64,000 nt of DNA from Atrichornis clamosus (GCA_013400975.1 WBMZ01012769.1:1-64000); one strand, 5' to 3'; shown: positions 15,907 through 28,505, counted from the first letter of the stretch. The notes: generated from the sequence alone by a model not told the origin. Made by a program: numbers and translations.

Positions 15907-16589
15907 AAGCAAGCAGTCTGCAGCCAAATGAGTGTGGGAAGCACTGGCCTGGTCCTCTCCTCTCAAAGTGGCTGCTCCCACCTGGCCCAGAACATCCACC
16001 TGCCATCAGGTCTTCTGCAACCCTCTACAAAAATCCACAGGTCCTCTGGGCAACCTGTGCCAGCGCCTCAGCAGCTTCACTGTGATAGAAACAACAACCC
16101 TGCAGCCTCTCCCCCGGCTCTGCTCACCCAGCCCTGCGTGCCACACTCCATGTGGGCCACGGGCACAGGGCCTGTGGGACGAGGCCTGCGGTGCCTCCAC
16201 GCAAAGTCCAGCGGGTCAGGTGGAACCATCAGTGGACAGGGTCAGTGGTCACACCCGGCCACTGGACTCTGCACCACAGCACAGGTTTCCTTCTTCACCC
16301 ACCAAACTGCAGCGGAGGAGAAGTCTCTGGCAGATGAGGGCAGCAGTGTGTGGGGATGTTCCATTCCTGCTGCTCAGCTCCTGCCGCTCACAGCTCCCAC
16401 AGCTGAGGCAGCTCCAGAAACCTTTTCCTTCACAGTGCACAGAGTGCTGTGCTCTGCTGCTCAGGTCCCACCTGGAGCAGGTGATTTCCATCCAGCCCTG
16501 CTCCTGGGATCCCATACATTTAATAACAACTGTTCCAGGGAACCTCTCAAGCAGAGAGCATGGCCACACCTCTTCAAAGCCCTCTTCTC

Positions 16590-16760
16590 ATTGTCCAGGG
16601 AAGCTGTGGCTGCCCCTGGATCCCTGCAAGTGTCCAAGGCCAGGCTGGACAGGGCTTGGAGCAACCTGGGATAGTGGAAGGTGTCCCTGTCCATGGCAGG
16701 GGGTAGAACTGGATGAGCCTTAGGGACCCTTCCAACCCAAACTATTCCATGATTCTATGA
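16590..16760 (+). mobile_element. CR1 LINE 3' fragment
   Basis: Reads aagctgtggctgcccctgg, gtgtccaaggccaggctgg, gagcaacctgggatagtgg and ends with ttccatgattctatga. It lies in intron 4 and is antisense to the gene, opposite in orientation to the copy in intron 6. Confidence 0.9.
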
Positions 16761-17499
16761 AACACAAGCCCTAGAAACATGTCTGCATTGAAGGCCAACT
16801 CCAGCCTACTCCTCTGAAGCCACATTTTGGTCATTCTGGCAGCTGCAACAGAGCTGGAAGATGAAATCAGATCACAGGACAGTGGGCAGTTTTTTTTAAT
16901 GGCTTGAAATAAAATTAAACCCAGTGTGCTTACGGGAAGACAACAACTTTGCCCGGGTGGCTCCAGGAGCTGCGTTGCTGCACGGTGTGTCCTGCCAGGG
17001 GACACAGGGGACACCTGATCCATGTGTGCAGCACCTCCCTGCTCCTCCTGAGACTCTGAACTGCTGCTCCAAGCTGCTCAAACCCTGCTCAGCGAGGCCT
17101 CAGCACATCCAGCCATGCCTGAAGCCAGGCATGAAGATGCTCAGGGGTCACACGTCGGCCAGTGCCACCAGGCAGTGTCCCTGCAGTACACGATGCTCAG
17201 GGCTGCTCTGCACGTACGGAGCCACAATTAGAATGGGAACATTTTCATTAATATCCCTTGGCTGCTGCAGGTTGACAGCACTAGCCTGGGATTTGCAAGA
17301 ATTGATTATCAAGTTCAACCGAAACCCCCTAAACTCCTTTTCATTCTGCAGTTGCAGAAATTTCCTCCTCCACAGAACATTTAACATTACAAAGCATGTG
17401 ATCAACAAGATAAAAATAAATTGGAAAGCGACTGCCGCGTTCTCGCTCGCTGTGGGGAGGCAGCCGAGGACTCGGGCTCGTGCTTCCCGGTGGGAAGGG

Positions 17500-17664
17500 T
17501 TCCAGGCCAGCTGGATGGGACCTGGAGCAATCTGATGTGATGACCTGTCCTTAAGAGTGGGTTGTCACACCTGGTCTAGTGGAAGGTGCCCCTGCCCATG
17601 GCAAGGGGTGGGAGAAGATGAGCTTGCAGCTCCCTTCCAACCCAAACCACTCCAGGATTCTGTG
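17500..17664 (+). mobile_element. CR1 LINE 3' fragment, internally rearranged
   Basis: Standard ggatgggacctggagcaat and gtctagtggaaggtgcccctg blocks are separated by about 35 unrelated bases (tgatgtgatgacctgtcct). The copy ends ccaaaccactccaggattctg. Confidence 0.82.
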
Positions 17665-18626
17665 CCAGCTCCCCAGTGAGGGCAGTGGGGCAGACTCTGG
17701 TTCCTGCATGGCACAACCCTCAGGCAGCGTGGAGGGACCACATAAGCAAGATCCATAAGTGGGGCTGAAACACGAGCAGGAGGATGGAGACGGAGCCGCT
17801 CCCAGAATCCACTTCCCATCCTGAGCCTCGGCAGGGTGAGGGTCCTGCCTGGCCCTGGCTGGTCCCAGGCTCACAGAGCTGCACGTGTGTCTTGTTTCAG
17901 CCCAGGTTTTACTCAGAATTGGATTTTCAGTAGATTTAAAGGTGTCCCTGCCCAGAGATCTCCGCTCGCTGGCTCCCGCAGGCTGCTCCTGCACCTCCCA
18001 TTAACTGCACCTCTGGAACACCTTGCAGCAACATGGAGAGAATTGAGAGAAACTCCCACAGTGTTACCCACCTCAGCAGACCAAATTAAAGCTTATTTCA
18101 CACTAAAAACCCTTTAGCAAGCACAAACCCCAGAGACATGAGGGGCTGTGCAGGCAGGGAGCCCCCAGCGCCCATCGGCAGCGGCTGGACCGTGCACACG
18201 GATCCCATGGATGCTCCATGAGCCCGGGATGAGCCACACCTCCATGCAGCTATTTTTAAAGCAGCTCGTTCGCTGCTTGCTTCAGCCCTTCTGCAAACCT
18301 CCCGAGCATCAGCCCTGGTTTAATTCGGGGATCCTGCTCGGCTCTTCCCTCACGCTGACGCCAGCAGGAACCGCGTGCGCAGGCTTAAAGGGGAAAGCAG
18401 GATCTGAGCGGAGCCGAGCCGGGAACTGCTCCTGCCTTTCATCACACGGAGCCCGAGAGGCTGCAAAGGCAGAACAGGAGCACATTCCCAGGACAAAGGG
18501 CTTTGAGCATCAGCCTGCGGGTGGTTCTCGTGCCCAAATGAGACTCCGGGCAGTGCTGCAATGGGAAGCACAAATCCAGGGCTGCTGGAAGCGCGGTGGC
18601 GGCTCCACAGGGATCCCAGAGCAGAC

Positions 18627-18722
18627 TGAGAGGGATTCAGTGCTGTGTGCAGACACAGGCTGAACCNTTGAGAGGGATTCAGTGCTGCTGGGCTAGCTCT
18701 GTGTGCAGACACAGGCTGAACC
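18627..18722. other. Ambiguous base N inside an imperfect direct duplication
   Basis: A single N at 18667 separates two copies of the segment tgagagggattcagtgctg ... tgtgcagacacaggctgaacc (18627-18666 and 18669-18722). The second copy has 14 extra bases (ctgggctagctctg) between the two halves. This pattern is typical of a contig join or an unresolved allele, so the duplication may be artificial. Confidence 0.7.
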
Positions 18723-18759
18723 CAGCCCCAGCCGAAATGGAGAGAGGCAGGGAAGGAAG

Positions 18760-19180
18760 GAGAGCAGGGTGGGGATGGAAAACCTCTCGGAGGTTTCTCG
18801 GGCGCGCGCGGGGAGACGCTGGCAGGTCGTGGGGACGCCGGAGCCGCGCTGCTCCTCGCTCCCCACGCACGCGGCGCACCCGTAATGCAGGAAACATCTG
18901 TTCCCTCTGCTCCGGCATGACAACACACGCACGGAAGGTGGGACCCTGAGGAAAAATACCATTTCCAAACCCGCAGCTCACGCCGGGTCACGGCGCCGCG
19001 CGGCCACGCCGAGCGCCGGCTCAGCGGCGAGAGGGGCTCTGCAACCGCTCCTGTGCCGAGCGAGCGCACGGCCCGGAGATCAATAGGAATAAATTAGAGC
19101 GGCACAGACAGCAACAGAGACTGCACTGCACCCCCGGGAGAGCACGCGGGCTCCGCTCCCCCCAGCCCGGCCCTGCCTGC
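18760..19180. promoter_or_regulatory. Intragenic CpG island, candidate alternative promoter
   Basis: I count about 41 CpG dinucleotides in 18781-19080, at or above the number expected from base composition, so the segment has escaped CpG loss. It includes ggcgcgcgcg and gccgcgcggcc-like stretches. It lies between coding exons 4 and 5, about 3.4 kb upstream of exon 5 in gene direction. No TATA box is apparent. Promoter use, and its direction, are inference. Confidence 0.5.
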
Positions 19181-21689
19181 GTAAGAGTGACTCATTCCTG
19201 CTGCAGAACTTGCAGGGCATAAAACGTTTCGGAGCATGTCGGCTCAAAGCGGGGAAGAGCAGGTCCAGCCCGGCACCGCGGCCTGAGGATGTGCTCCCAG
19301 GCCGGCAGGGCACCTCGAGTGTGGGCCAGTGACTCAGGGGGGGAAAGGTTGAGAGCAGCACGGTCCCACCATGTCCCAAGGCTCGGGGGCACCCCAGAAT
19401 TGAAGGACAAGCAGGCTGAGGGGAAGGCTGGAGGCAGCATGAGGCCAGCAACAGCATGGAATGGGAAGCAGCACCATGCACAGGTGGATAAACAAGAGAG
19501 GGCAGCAGGAATAGGCCAGGAGGAGAGTGAGCAGGAGAGCCCTGGAATGCAGAGGAACATGGCTTGGGCTGGGAGACACACGGGCACCAGGAGGTCAAGC
19601 ACACACTGCAGAGCCAATGCACTGGGGGGCACAGCCAGGAGGTGATTTGGTTTATCAGCCCAGTGCCAAACAGGAAACTAGGGAGGAAAATTAGAGGAAA
19701 AGCAGGATCTGCCTTGACAGGAGGCACCCTGAGCTGCTCCCGTACAGCAGGCAGTTCATTACCAACCTGAAGGATGGAGGTCCAGATCCAGAGCCTCATC
19801 CCACACTGCTGGGAAGGATGGTGGAGACCTTGGCTTTAAGTCAGGAGCGGAGGAAAGGTGCCAGCAGGAGGAACAAGCCCCTTTATAACCATGTCAGGTC
19901 ACTGTGTGGAGCTGAGCCCACCATCCCCACCACTCAGTCCAGCTCCCTGGGGATGAGGATCTGCAGAGCCTGACCCCACTGGCTGCAGTGTTTTAAAACA
20001 TAATTTGACTACAGAGATTTAATGCTGCGTGACAGCCTGTGATGCAAATCCAGATGTTCTCCCTACACTTGGAGGCCAGACCCCACAGCTGTGCCCCAAT
20101 TTGTAAAAGCAGCTCCTCCAAAGAGTGGCCACTGGCTTCCAAAATGCTGCGGGAGGAGCCCAGAGGCTTCATCAGAAACAACGATCTCCATGTTAAATGT
20201 GAATAATTCAGAGAAAGACCAATTTTCAAGTCCAGACTGTTCATTTCTCGTGAAATAGAAAGAGCAGGAGGAGGGAGGACAGGGGAGGAAGGCTCCGGCC
20301 AGCCCTCCCCTCCTGGAGCCAGGGCCAGGACACTTTGCAGACAGCGCTGATAAAAGCTCTTGTATTAAGGAAAAAGCCATCATTGATAGATTTTTGGTTC
20401 ACAGAGACACAGCACACTGCAACCTCTCCCTCTGCATGTTAAGGAGGTGATGAGGGGGGAGGAGGGAGATTTATGGCAGCTCCCATCATAAAACGACCTG
20501 GTTTTCTGCACAGCCCTTCCCAGATGGCTGCTGCACACGGGGAGTTTCTCAGGGTGATCTGAAGGCTGGTGTGTGCCAGGCTCTCCACACTGTACCGGCA
20601 TTATGGAGCCCAGCTAGGAAGGGAGAAGCTCTGACATTCACTCTCTCTCTGGTTGCTAGGTGAGAACAGTTTCTTACTATTTTAGTAAAAGGGTTGAAAC
20701 GACACAAGCAAAGAAAGCCCCGCTGCAGCGCAGCCCCTCCGAGCCCCCAGCTGCACACACCGGAGCACAGCCAGGCACAGAGCACGGCACAAACACCACT
20801 TTGGGATGCAGATGCCTGTTTTAATAAGCCAGCAATTTGCTTCTCACGGATTCCCTCGCCAGCCTTCCCGACTCGGGACTAACGAGCCCGTTCCCATGCC
20901 GTGTGGCTCCAAGCACTCCAGCATTAGGCAAGCAGCAGCCGGCTCCGGGAGAGGATGGTTTGGGTCAGCTGATTCATCAAGCATTTTCTAACCTACTAAT
21001 TAGCGTCACGTAACAACCTCGGGGGGTTAGAGAGAAGCAGTTTGAAGCTCCGAGGCCAGCTCCTGCCAACCATTCTCACACTGGCCCTTGTCCACCACAG
21101 CACCTCCCTGGCCTGCCACGAGCCCCCGGGATCAGCCCTGGGCTCCCGGAGAGCCCTTGGAGCCAGGGAAGGTTGGTGTGCACAGAGCAGCTTGGAGAGC
21201 TGGGGGGGGAGGATTTGTCCATCCCTTGTTCCCCCAAAAGCACCCAGGGAGAGAGCTGGACATAGAGGGAGTGGAACACACGGGGAGGGAGCAGGACCCC
21301 CAGGGAGGCAGTGGGATCCCAAGGAGAGCAGGGATCTCAGCACCACTGAGGACCACCAGCTTTGACCCAGCCTCACTCAGGCCTTCCCAGCTCCCAGAGA
21401 GAGCTGTCAGAGGCCAAAATTATCTCCGTGTGCTCCAAGACTTGTACTGAGCCCCAACTCTCCCTGCTGATGACTAAAGGCCTGGAAACCACAGCTGCAC
21501 CTCGAGCCAAGGGACTCGAGTGACATCCAGCTCAGAGAACCGCCCGCAGGAGGAGCGGCCACAGGGAATTCTGCACCCCGTGCACCTCCCAGCTGCTCTC
21601 CAAGCAGCGCTACCTGTCCCACTCTGCAGCGAGGACCTGTTGGTGCGGATCCATCCCGTCACAGCCCCAGGGAGCGGGGAGTGCCCGGC

Positions 21690-21960
21690 CCCACGCCGGC
21701 AGTCTGGTGCCGTTGAGTCAGCCGTGACTCAGTCGCGGCTCAGCGCCGCAGCCACCGGCACCGCTGCGCCCGCCGCCCGTGCCCACCTCTCCTGCCAGGT
21801 GCCTTCCCAGCAGGACTGTTCCCTTCTCCCTGCTGCTCCCTCTCTGCGTGTTTGTTAATACCACAATTATCCAATATTCCCGGGTTTAAAGCGCAGCCCC
21901 CTCCCGGTGCAGCACACGGCCAAGGAGCCGCGCGGAGCCTCGCGAGCTGCTGGAATCGCT
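21690..21960. promoter_or_regulatory. CpG-rich patch with inverted AP-1/MARE-like pair
   Basis: TGAGTCA at 21714-21720 and TGACTCA at 21725-21731 form an exact inverted pair with spacer gccg. Both are perfect AP-1 cores, and the first is followed by GC as in Maf recognition elements. They sit in a CpG-dense stretch of intron 4. Regulatory activity is inferred from the motifs. Confidence 0.4.
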
Positions 21961-22324
21961 GGGAGAAAAGCTGGCTGTGCTGGTTTGGCGGCTGCCAGGC
22001 AGCACGTAGGCTCTGGGCAGCGCCTGTGGATGTGGGGAGATGCCACACAAGGGAAGGAGAAGGAAGGAGGAGAAGTCTGAGGCACAGAGATGCTGCTCCC
22101 ACAGTGCTGGAGCTGTAACATGCAGTCTGGAGGCTCACGGCTCGATGCCATTTTTTTCCCCTAAAGACAGTTTATTTAGTTAACTCTGAGGCACCGGAGA
22201 GCCAGAATTGTTGCTCTAGAAACCATTTTGAGGGAGATTATTTTAAAAGATTTAGCTCTGAACCAACCATACCCAAACCATACGCTTCGAGCACTTCTGG
22301 CCAGCGACGCCACTGGGAGCCCAC

Positions 22325-22551
22325 ACCACAGAACCATGGAACACTTTGGGTTGGAAAGGATCTTAAAGCCCATCCCATTCCACCCCCTGCCATGGGCAGG
22401 GACACCTTCCACTATCCCAGGTTGCTCCACACCCTGTCCAACCTGGCCTTGGACACTTCCAGGGATGGGGCAGCCACAGCTTCTCTGGGCAACCTGTGCC
22501 AGGGCCTCCCCACCCTCACAGGAAGGGATTCTTTCCCAATATCCCATCTGC
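22325..22551 (-). mobile_element. CR1 LINE 3' fragment
   Basis: A well-preserved copy on the minus strand: cacagaaccatgg, ggaaaggatcttaaagccc, cactatcccaggttgctcc, gggatggggcagccac and ctttcccaatatcccatct on plus. It is about 230 bp and among the least diverged in the window. Confidence 0.92.
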
Positions 22552-25071
22552 CCCCAAACTGTCCTGCAGCACTGGCTGCTGCCTCACACCTGGCCAGGAT
22601 GGGTTTTGCTGCCCTTCCTGGGAGACAAACCCACCTTCAATGTTTCTCACCCCACACATGGAGCACCTACGTCAAGGCTGAGCCAGAGCTGTCTGGGGAA
22701 AAAGCAACACACCTGGTTCTAAGGAAAATGAGTCACTGCAACACATCAGCATGAGGATCCACACTATTGTTTAAGCACTTGAAGAGGGGAAGAATATCCC
22801 ACTAGAGGCAAAGAGAGAGCTCTGCTAGCTCCCAGCTCCCACACCCTCACAGCTGAATTCCACGTGGCTGTGGAATATCCTGGCACATCCTCTCACACAC
22901 ACACGGCAGCCCATGGACACAGCTCGGGAAGCACGACCACGTTACATAAACCACCAGGGTCAGTGGAGCTGCAGTCCTGCTTCTCCGAGGGCTGGCAGCA
23001 AAGCTGAGCAGCAGAACGAGCAGCAGCAGCCTCCCCCTCCTCTGGGAACACAGGGTGGGTGCACAGCAGCCTTTGTTCCAGACAAAAGCCTGTCCTGCAG
23101 GTCACACGTGTGTCCTCAGACAAGCGCCACTCATGGCACCAGCACAGGCTTGGGGGGACCCCCTTCCACCCCAAAATGTGCAGCCTCTGAGCACCCACAA
23201 ACACGTCTGTACCTGCCTCTACCTCGAGCCAGGCCAAGGACCAGACGGGCTTGAAGCACCCCACGGTCGCAATGGGGTGATGCAAGAGCAGAACAAGGTG
23301 CCAGGAAGTCTCTTCCAATCTCCACTAAGTCTTTTCCCATCTCCAGCATATAATTCCTGGAGTAAATGATGTCAGGGAAGAGAAACAGGCTCCTGCTAAG
23401 CACCAGTCTGACTGTGCACGTTGATCTGCAGACTCCCTGCTGGGATCTCTAACCCAGTGGCTGAGTCACTTCCTCTCAGTCCCCACCAAAGGGGTTGTTA
23501 AGACTCACCTGCACCTCCCATACACCTTCCCAGAGTTCGTGAGAGCCCAGTTTGTCTTTAATGGGTCTGTGAGTGCCATGACCCCCTCCAGGTGTCCTGG
23601 GAGAGCTGGGCTGCTGCTGCCCCTCGGCTCACCCGCTTCCCCAGGAAGGACGAGCTCTGCAGAGGAAGGGGAAGAGCTCTGGAGAGGAAGGAGAAGATGT
23701 GTCCGGAGATAAAGAGTCCCATGGCTGCAGAAGGCAGAGGGGTAACGGGGGAGCCTCTGGGCAGGGGGGGTCTCATGGGCTGCTGCTTCTCCCCAGCAGC
23801 CACAGCCTCTCTCCAGCAGCTCGCTCTGCTCTCCTTTGCATTTGGTTTCCTTCTCGCTGCTGCCAGCGGAAACAATTCCAACATCCCTGCAGCCAGAGAG
23901 AGACCAGAGCCCTGGGAAAAGCAGGTCCCTGCTGTGACGTTCCAGCAGTCATGAGGGTCAGACAGCCCTGCAGCGAGGTTGGGCTTCAACTTTCAACCAA
24001 TACTGACTGTGGCACAAACACCCGTGACAAAGAGCAGAAGCTCCAGCTCTGGTCAATCGGCTTTGCCTGGCCCCAACATCCCCCCAGAGGTGACACCCCA
24101 AGGGAGACACCACAGCAGCCCAAAACTTCATCCCTGCGAACAGCCATCATGTTTAAGAGAATTAATGAATGTTTGGAAACTTCCTCTCCAGACAGGGAGT
24201 TGGGGAACACAGATCCATGGAAACGCCGGGCCAGCCTCAGGACACGTCACCACTGTGTCCTCGCCCGTGGAACGGCTCTCACTGGGGCTCTCCTGGCCCT
24301 TCCAAATCTGCACTCCCAACTCCTGAACCAGAGGAGACACATCCCATGTCAGACCACCTCCCACACAACACCAAATACAGCCAGTGCACCATTTTTAAGC
24401 ATATTCCCAACTTTTAACCCATTTTATCTCTTTACACAATCACTGAGCTTTACCTGACCAGAACTACTTCCAAATGAAGATTTCCTAGGGATGTACAGGG
24501 AGGACCCACACAAACCCGTGCCCAGAAATCCACAGCTCAGCCCGTTACAACCAAACATTATTTTCACCAGGCTAAAGTTCTGCAACAGCTCTTCCCAGCT
24601 GCTCACAAATCCAACAGCCCATCCAGGAGCCACGTGTACCAGCCACTCTCCTGCCACGAGACTGGCCTGCTTGACCAGATTCTACCTGTTGGTTTTCTGT
24701 TAAAAGAGTACTCAGCTTTATTCCCTTGTTTTCCAAGTTCTCACAAGCAGGCCCAGCTCCACGGCTTGTTCCAGCTACAGTTCCTAAACTGGGATAGCCA
24801 GACATCAGGAGAACAAACAAGAGCTGAAGGAAGGGGGTCTCTTCACGCAGCCATTGCTTAGGCCACCTAAAAACATCACTAAGGACACAAGGGCTTTAAC
24901 CCACCCAGCTCCAGATGTGCACATGTGGAGCAGAGCAGTTATCCAGCCTCTTCCTTCCGTTAAAAAATGCAGGAAACTTGATACAACACTTCCATATGGA
25001 CTGGCTGCACACTGGATCCTGCGTGCTCCCCACCAGCCAGGTTCTGAGGGTGGAATATGGCATTTCTGTAC

Positions 25072-25210
25072 CTGTATCCGAGTCTTTTTGATCTCCATTT
25101 GTTCCGACAGTGAAAGGCAACTTGCGTTTGGTCGCTCGCTCTTTCACCTCTTTGCCGCCATCGCTCCGGTCCAACTTTGGAGTCTTGGTTAGAGAAACTT
25201 TATCTTTATC
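25072..25210 (-). CDS. ANKRD11: ANKRD11 exon 4
   Basis: Encodes residues 30-75 plus the first base of Glu76: DKDKVSLTKTPKLDRSDGGK, then EVKERATKRKLPFTVGTNGD and QKDSDT. It is rich in Lys and Glu, with a basic KRK cluster. The acceptor is cttcccag and the donor gtacag. It enters in phase 0 after exon 3's GKK and exits in phase 1 into exon 5's AG. The match to human ANKRD11 is close throughout. Confidence 0.97.
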
Positions 25211-26966
25211 CTGGGAAGAGAAGAGACCAGATTAACAGGAGCCTTCCCCAGACTGTGTTCACCCAATTCCCAAAATCCTGCACTGGCCTCACACAACATC
25301 TCTTCCCTTTCTCCTGTGGATTTCCAGCATCAGGGTTTGCAACCTCCACCCAGACAAAAAGCTCTACCACCACCAGAGAAGAGTGAGGCCAACCAAGGCT
25401 GCCAAATTCCAACCAAGTCATGTGAAAAATGAAGTGTGAGGCTGGGGATGCACTTGGCTGTAGGCATGGATGCAAGGTAGGCTGGGATGGCGGAACTTAA
25501 GGAATTCCAAGTGCAACCACACAACAAGAACGACCCATTCCTGCTTCGTATCAGTCCTGTTTATTCAGGTTGGCTTGGCTTTTAACATGAAGCAGAAATG
25601 CTGCAAACTGCTCGGAAGCAGCAAGAGATTTTGAAGGAACATCCTGAGCAATAAGTTACAGGTATTGAGACAGGTGAGATTTTTCACAGGACCAGGGAGA
25701 GCTGGTTCCCAGCTCAAATCCCAGGAGTTCAGTGCACCGGGAATACGCAGCCCCAGGTCATGCCCTGTGTTTTCTGCATGTGAGGAGCAGGATTATTTTA
25801 AGCAGGAGGTTCTGGACTGCCCACTGTGCCCCTGCCCGAACAACAAGGGCAGCACAAGCGGCTTTGTGACAGCTCTGATTTCAATAACCCAGCAAACCCC
25901 AGACTCTGCGCTTTAGAGACAGGGTTAGATTAAATCCAAGAACCTCAAGTGATGCCAGAGCGTGGCTGGAAGCTCAGAGCCAGCCGAAGAGCATTCCCTT
26001 GTTTAGAGAGGCGCAGTCCTGCTGCCTGGCCCTGGCAGCTCCCTGGCAGGTGGCCCTGGTGGCAGCAGTCACGGGACTGTGCTGTCACCGTCACCCTGTG
26101 CGTGGCTCCTTCCTCTTTCCGTGCCTGCCTGGCGACCACACTTCACCCACAGCAGAAAGAGAAACCCCTGACTCACCCCAGGGGGATCTGTTTGCACGTC
26201 CCTGCGCCACGGGCAGCCTGACAGCCCTCGCCGAGGATGAAGGAAATGGGCTGGGGAATCCCTTTTTTGGTAAAGCAAGAGAAACAAACCTGCCTGACAG
26301 GGCCCTGTGGTGGGAGGCAGCCAAGGCACGTTCGGAGCCCCAGGAAGGGCAGCCCTGCTCCAGAGCAGCCGCTGAGCGCCCGGCCCGGCCCTGCAGCGAC
26401 GGGACGGAGCCCCCACAGCCAAAACAAACACTCCAGCATTTCCTTTAAACCCTCTGGATTGAAGTGCTTTGGACTTACTTACTCTGAGGTGAATAAAAAT
26501 AGTTTGGAATAACAAATGATGCTACTTCTACTGCTCTGAGGTGGCAGCGAGGCCAGGGAGGTCCCTCCACCTCCCAGGAATGTCGTGTTGTGTGCAGGTA
26601 CCTTGATCTGGTCTAATCCTATGAAATACTTTATCAAAATAAAAAAATAAATGTGTATATTTCCTGAAAAAAAGCCACCAAATAAATAATGCACCTCTGC
26701 CCACAGTGGCCATCCACATCCTGAACTTTCCTTGCATCTACTTAAATAAAAAGCTCTCTGAACACTGAAGACACAAGTCCATGAGGTTCCTGCAGTGTGA
26801 AGCAGTCACAGCACCAAGGCTGTCAGAGTCCATGGAGCATCTGGATGATGCTCCTAGACATCCAGGTAGGTTTTCTGCTAGGTTAATGCTGTCCAGAATC
26901 TCTGCACACTTACGAGTGAGAAAAAGGGCAGGACAGGTAAAAATGCAGCTCATTCTATGAAGTTTG

Positions 26967-27223
26967 AATCATGGAATCAGGGAATGGTTTAGGTGGGAAG
27001 GGACCTCAAAGTTCATCCACTCCCACTCCCTGCCATGGGCAGGGACACCTCCCACTATCCCAGGTCACTCCAAGCCCTGTCCAACCTGGCCTTGGACACT
27101 TCCAGGGATGGGGCAGCCACAGCTTCTCTGGGCACCCTGTGCCAGGGCCTCCCCACCCTCACAGGGAAGGATTTCTTCCCAATATCCCATCTAACCCTGC
27201 CCTCTGGCAGCTTAAAGCCATAG
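26967..27223 (-). mobile_element. CR1 LINE 3' fragment
   Basis: A nearly complete 3' segment, from aatcatggaatcaggg through actatcccaggtcactcc and tgccagggcctccccac to ccctctggcagcttaaagcc on plus. Confidence 0.92.
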
Positions 27224-27800
27224 TTACTGCCATATTGTTACAATCTCCGTGCTGGAGGAGAGACAGAGCAGAGGAATTAGGGACAAAGCCCTTCCCAGAC
27301 AGGAGGGTGAGCCCAGCGTGGCACTGGCAGTGTCCGTGTGGATCCCGGCGCCGGGCACGCTCGGGCAGCGCTGCCTTCGCACCCGCCCCAGCGCTCGGAG
27401 CTGCTGATCCAGCCCGTTCAGCACAATTAAATACCACGGAATGAAGGAAGCGGCGGCAGCCCCGGCACCGCTTTGAAGATTAATTCGTACAGTAGCACAA
27501 CGATAACCTTTCCTACTAATTGGAGCAAGGAAGATCCAGACTTTGCTTCCCCCTGGAAAGCAGCAACCTGCTGGGGATGCCTGCAGCAGCGGGCGGAACA
27601 TCAAGGCAGCTGCAGAGCCCAATTCCTGAAAGTTTTCATTTTCTTATTTTAAGCTTTACTTCCCTAATTATTTCCCATTCTGTAATGAAGAATGTCGTCC
27701 TTTACTCGGGTAAAACTTGGTTTCATTTTTGGGTCTTCTCATGTTTAAAGTCAGCTCAGAGTCATCAGAATCAGGTTTCACAAATGGAACAAATCCAAAC

Positions 27801-27915
27801 TAGAATCCTGGAAGGGACCTCAAAGCTCATGTCATCCCAACCCTTTTGCCATGGGCAGGGACACCTTCCACTAACCAAGCTGCTCAGATCCCTGTCCAAC
27901 CTGCCCCTGAATTGA
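27801..27915 (-). mobile_element. CR1 LINE 3' fragment, short
   Basis: Holds only the terminal blocks, tagaatcctggaagggacc and ccatgggcagggacacc, and breaks off after cctgtccaacctgcccc. Confidence 0.85.
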
Positions 27916-28425
27916 AGAGAACTCGTGTGAACATCCCTGTGTAACAGCTGGGGCTCTCCAAGGTGGGGCAGGAGCTTGGGGATGAGGAAGAGTGGAGAGA
28001 GCTCTGAGCAGCAGCAGCAAGTTCCCCTTTGTAGGTGTTAATAAAAGCTGTTTTGGCAAAGGGGAGATGGCAACTGTGAGTGCAGGAAAAATCCCCTAGT
28101 GACACGTTACACTTGCAGTAAGAGTTACTGTATGAGTAACTGAACCCACTCTGAGCTACAACTGCAAAAGTGAAAAGATGCATCACAGGTTGCTCTCGGC
28201 CGCAGTGGTTGGAGCACAAACCCACCAGGAACTGGCCCCAGCAGCTGCCCAGTGTGAGGTGCTGCAGGGTGGGGAGGGAAGGGCTTTTCCCATCAGCACC
28301 ACAGACCCTGGTATCAATCTGCTCAGGGCATTTGTGACTGACAAACTGGCCAAAGGCCGGTTCTCAGAGCAAACACAACCCTGAGGGGTTTTCTGATGCA
28401 GATTTCTGCAAGAGCCATTCAGATG

Positions 28426-28505
28426 GGGCTCTGAGCAACCTGGTGGAAGGGATGAGATGAGCTTCAAGGTCCCTTCCAACCCAAACCAGTCCGTGATTCT
28501 ATAAT
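28426..28505 (+). mobile_element. CR1 LINE 3' tail, about 80 bp
   Basis: Only the end is present: gatgagcttcaaggtccc, ttccaacccaaaccag and gtgattctat. The middle (gtgtccctgcccatgg) is deleted. Confidence 0.85.

Noticed and set aside
16045..16086. Possible extra CR1 fragment (gggcaacctgtgccagcgcc)
   Set aside because: About 40 bp similar to the CR1 middle but without any other block; too short to call.
15874..16674. Overlapping 266- and 263-codon plus-strand frames
   Set aside because: Both run into a CR1 copy (16590-16760) and overlap each other in different frames.
19080..19799. 239-codon minus-strand frame next to the CpG island
   Set aside because: Cys/Ser/Leu/Pro-rich translation of GC-rich intron, with two other open frames over the same bases; no family recognised.
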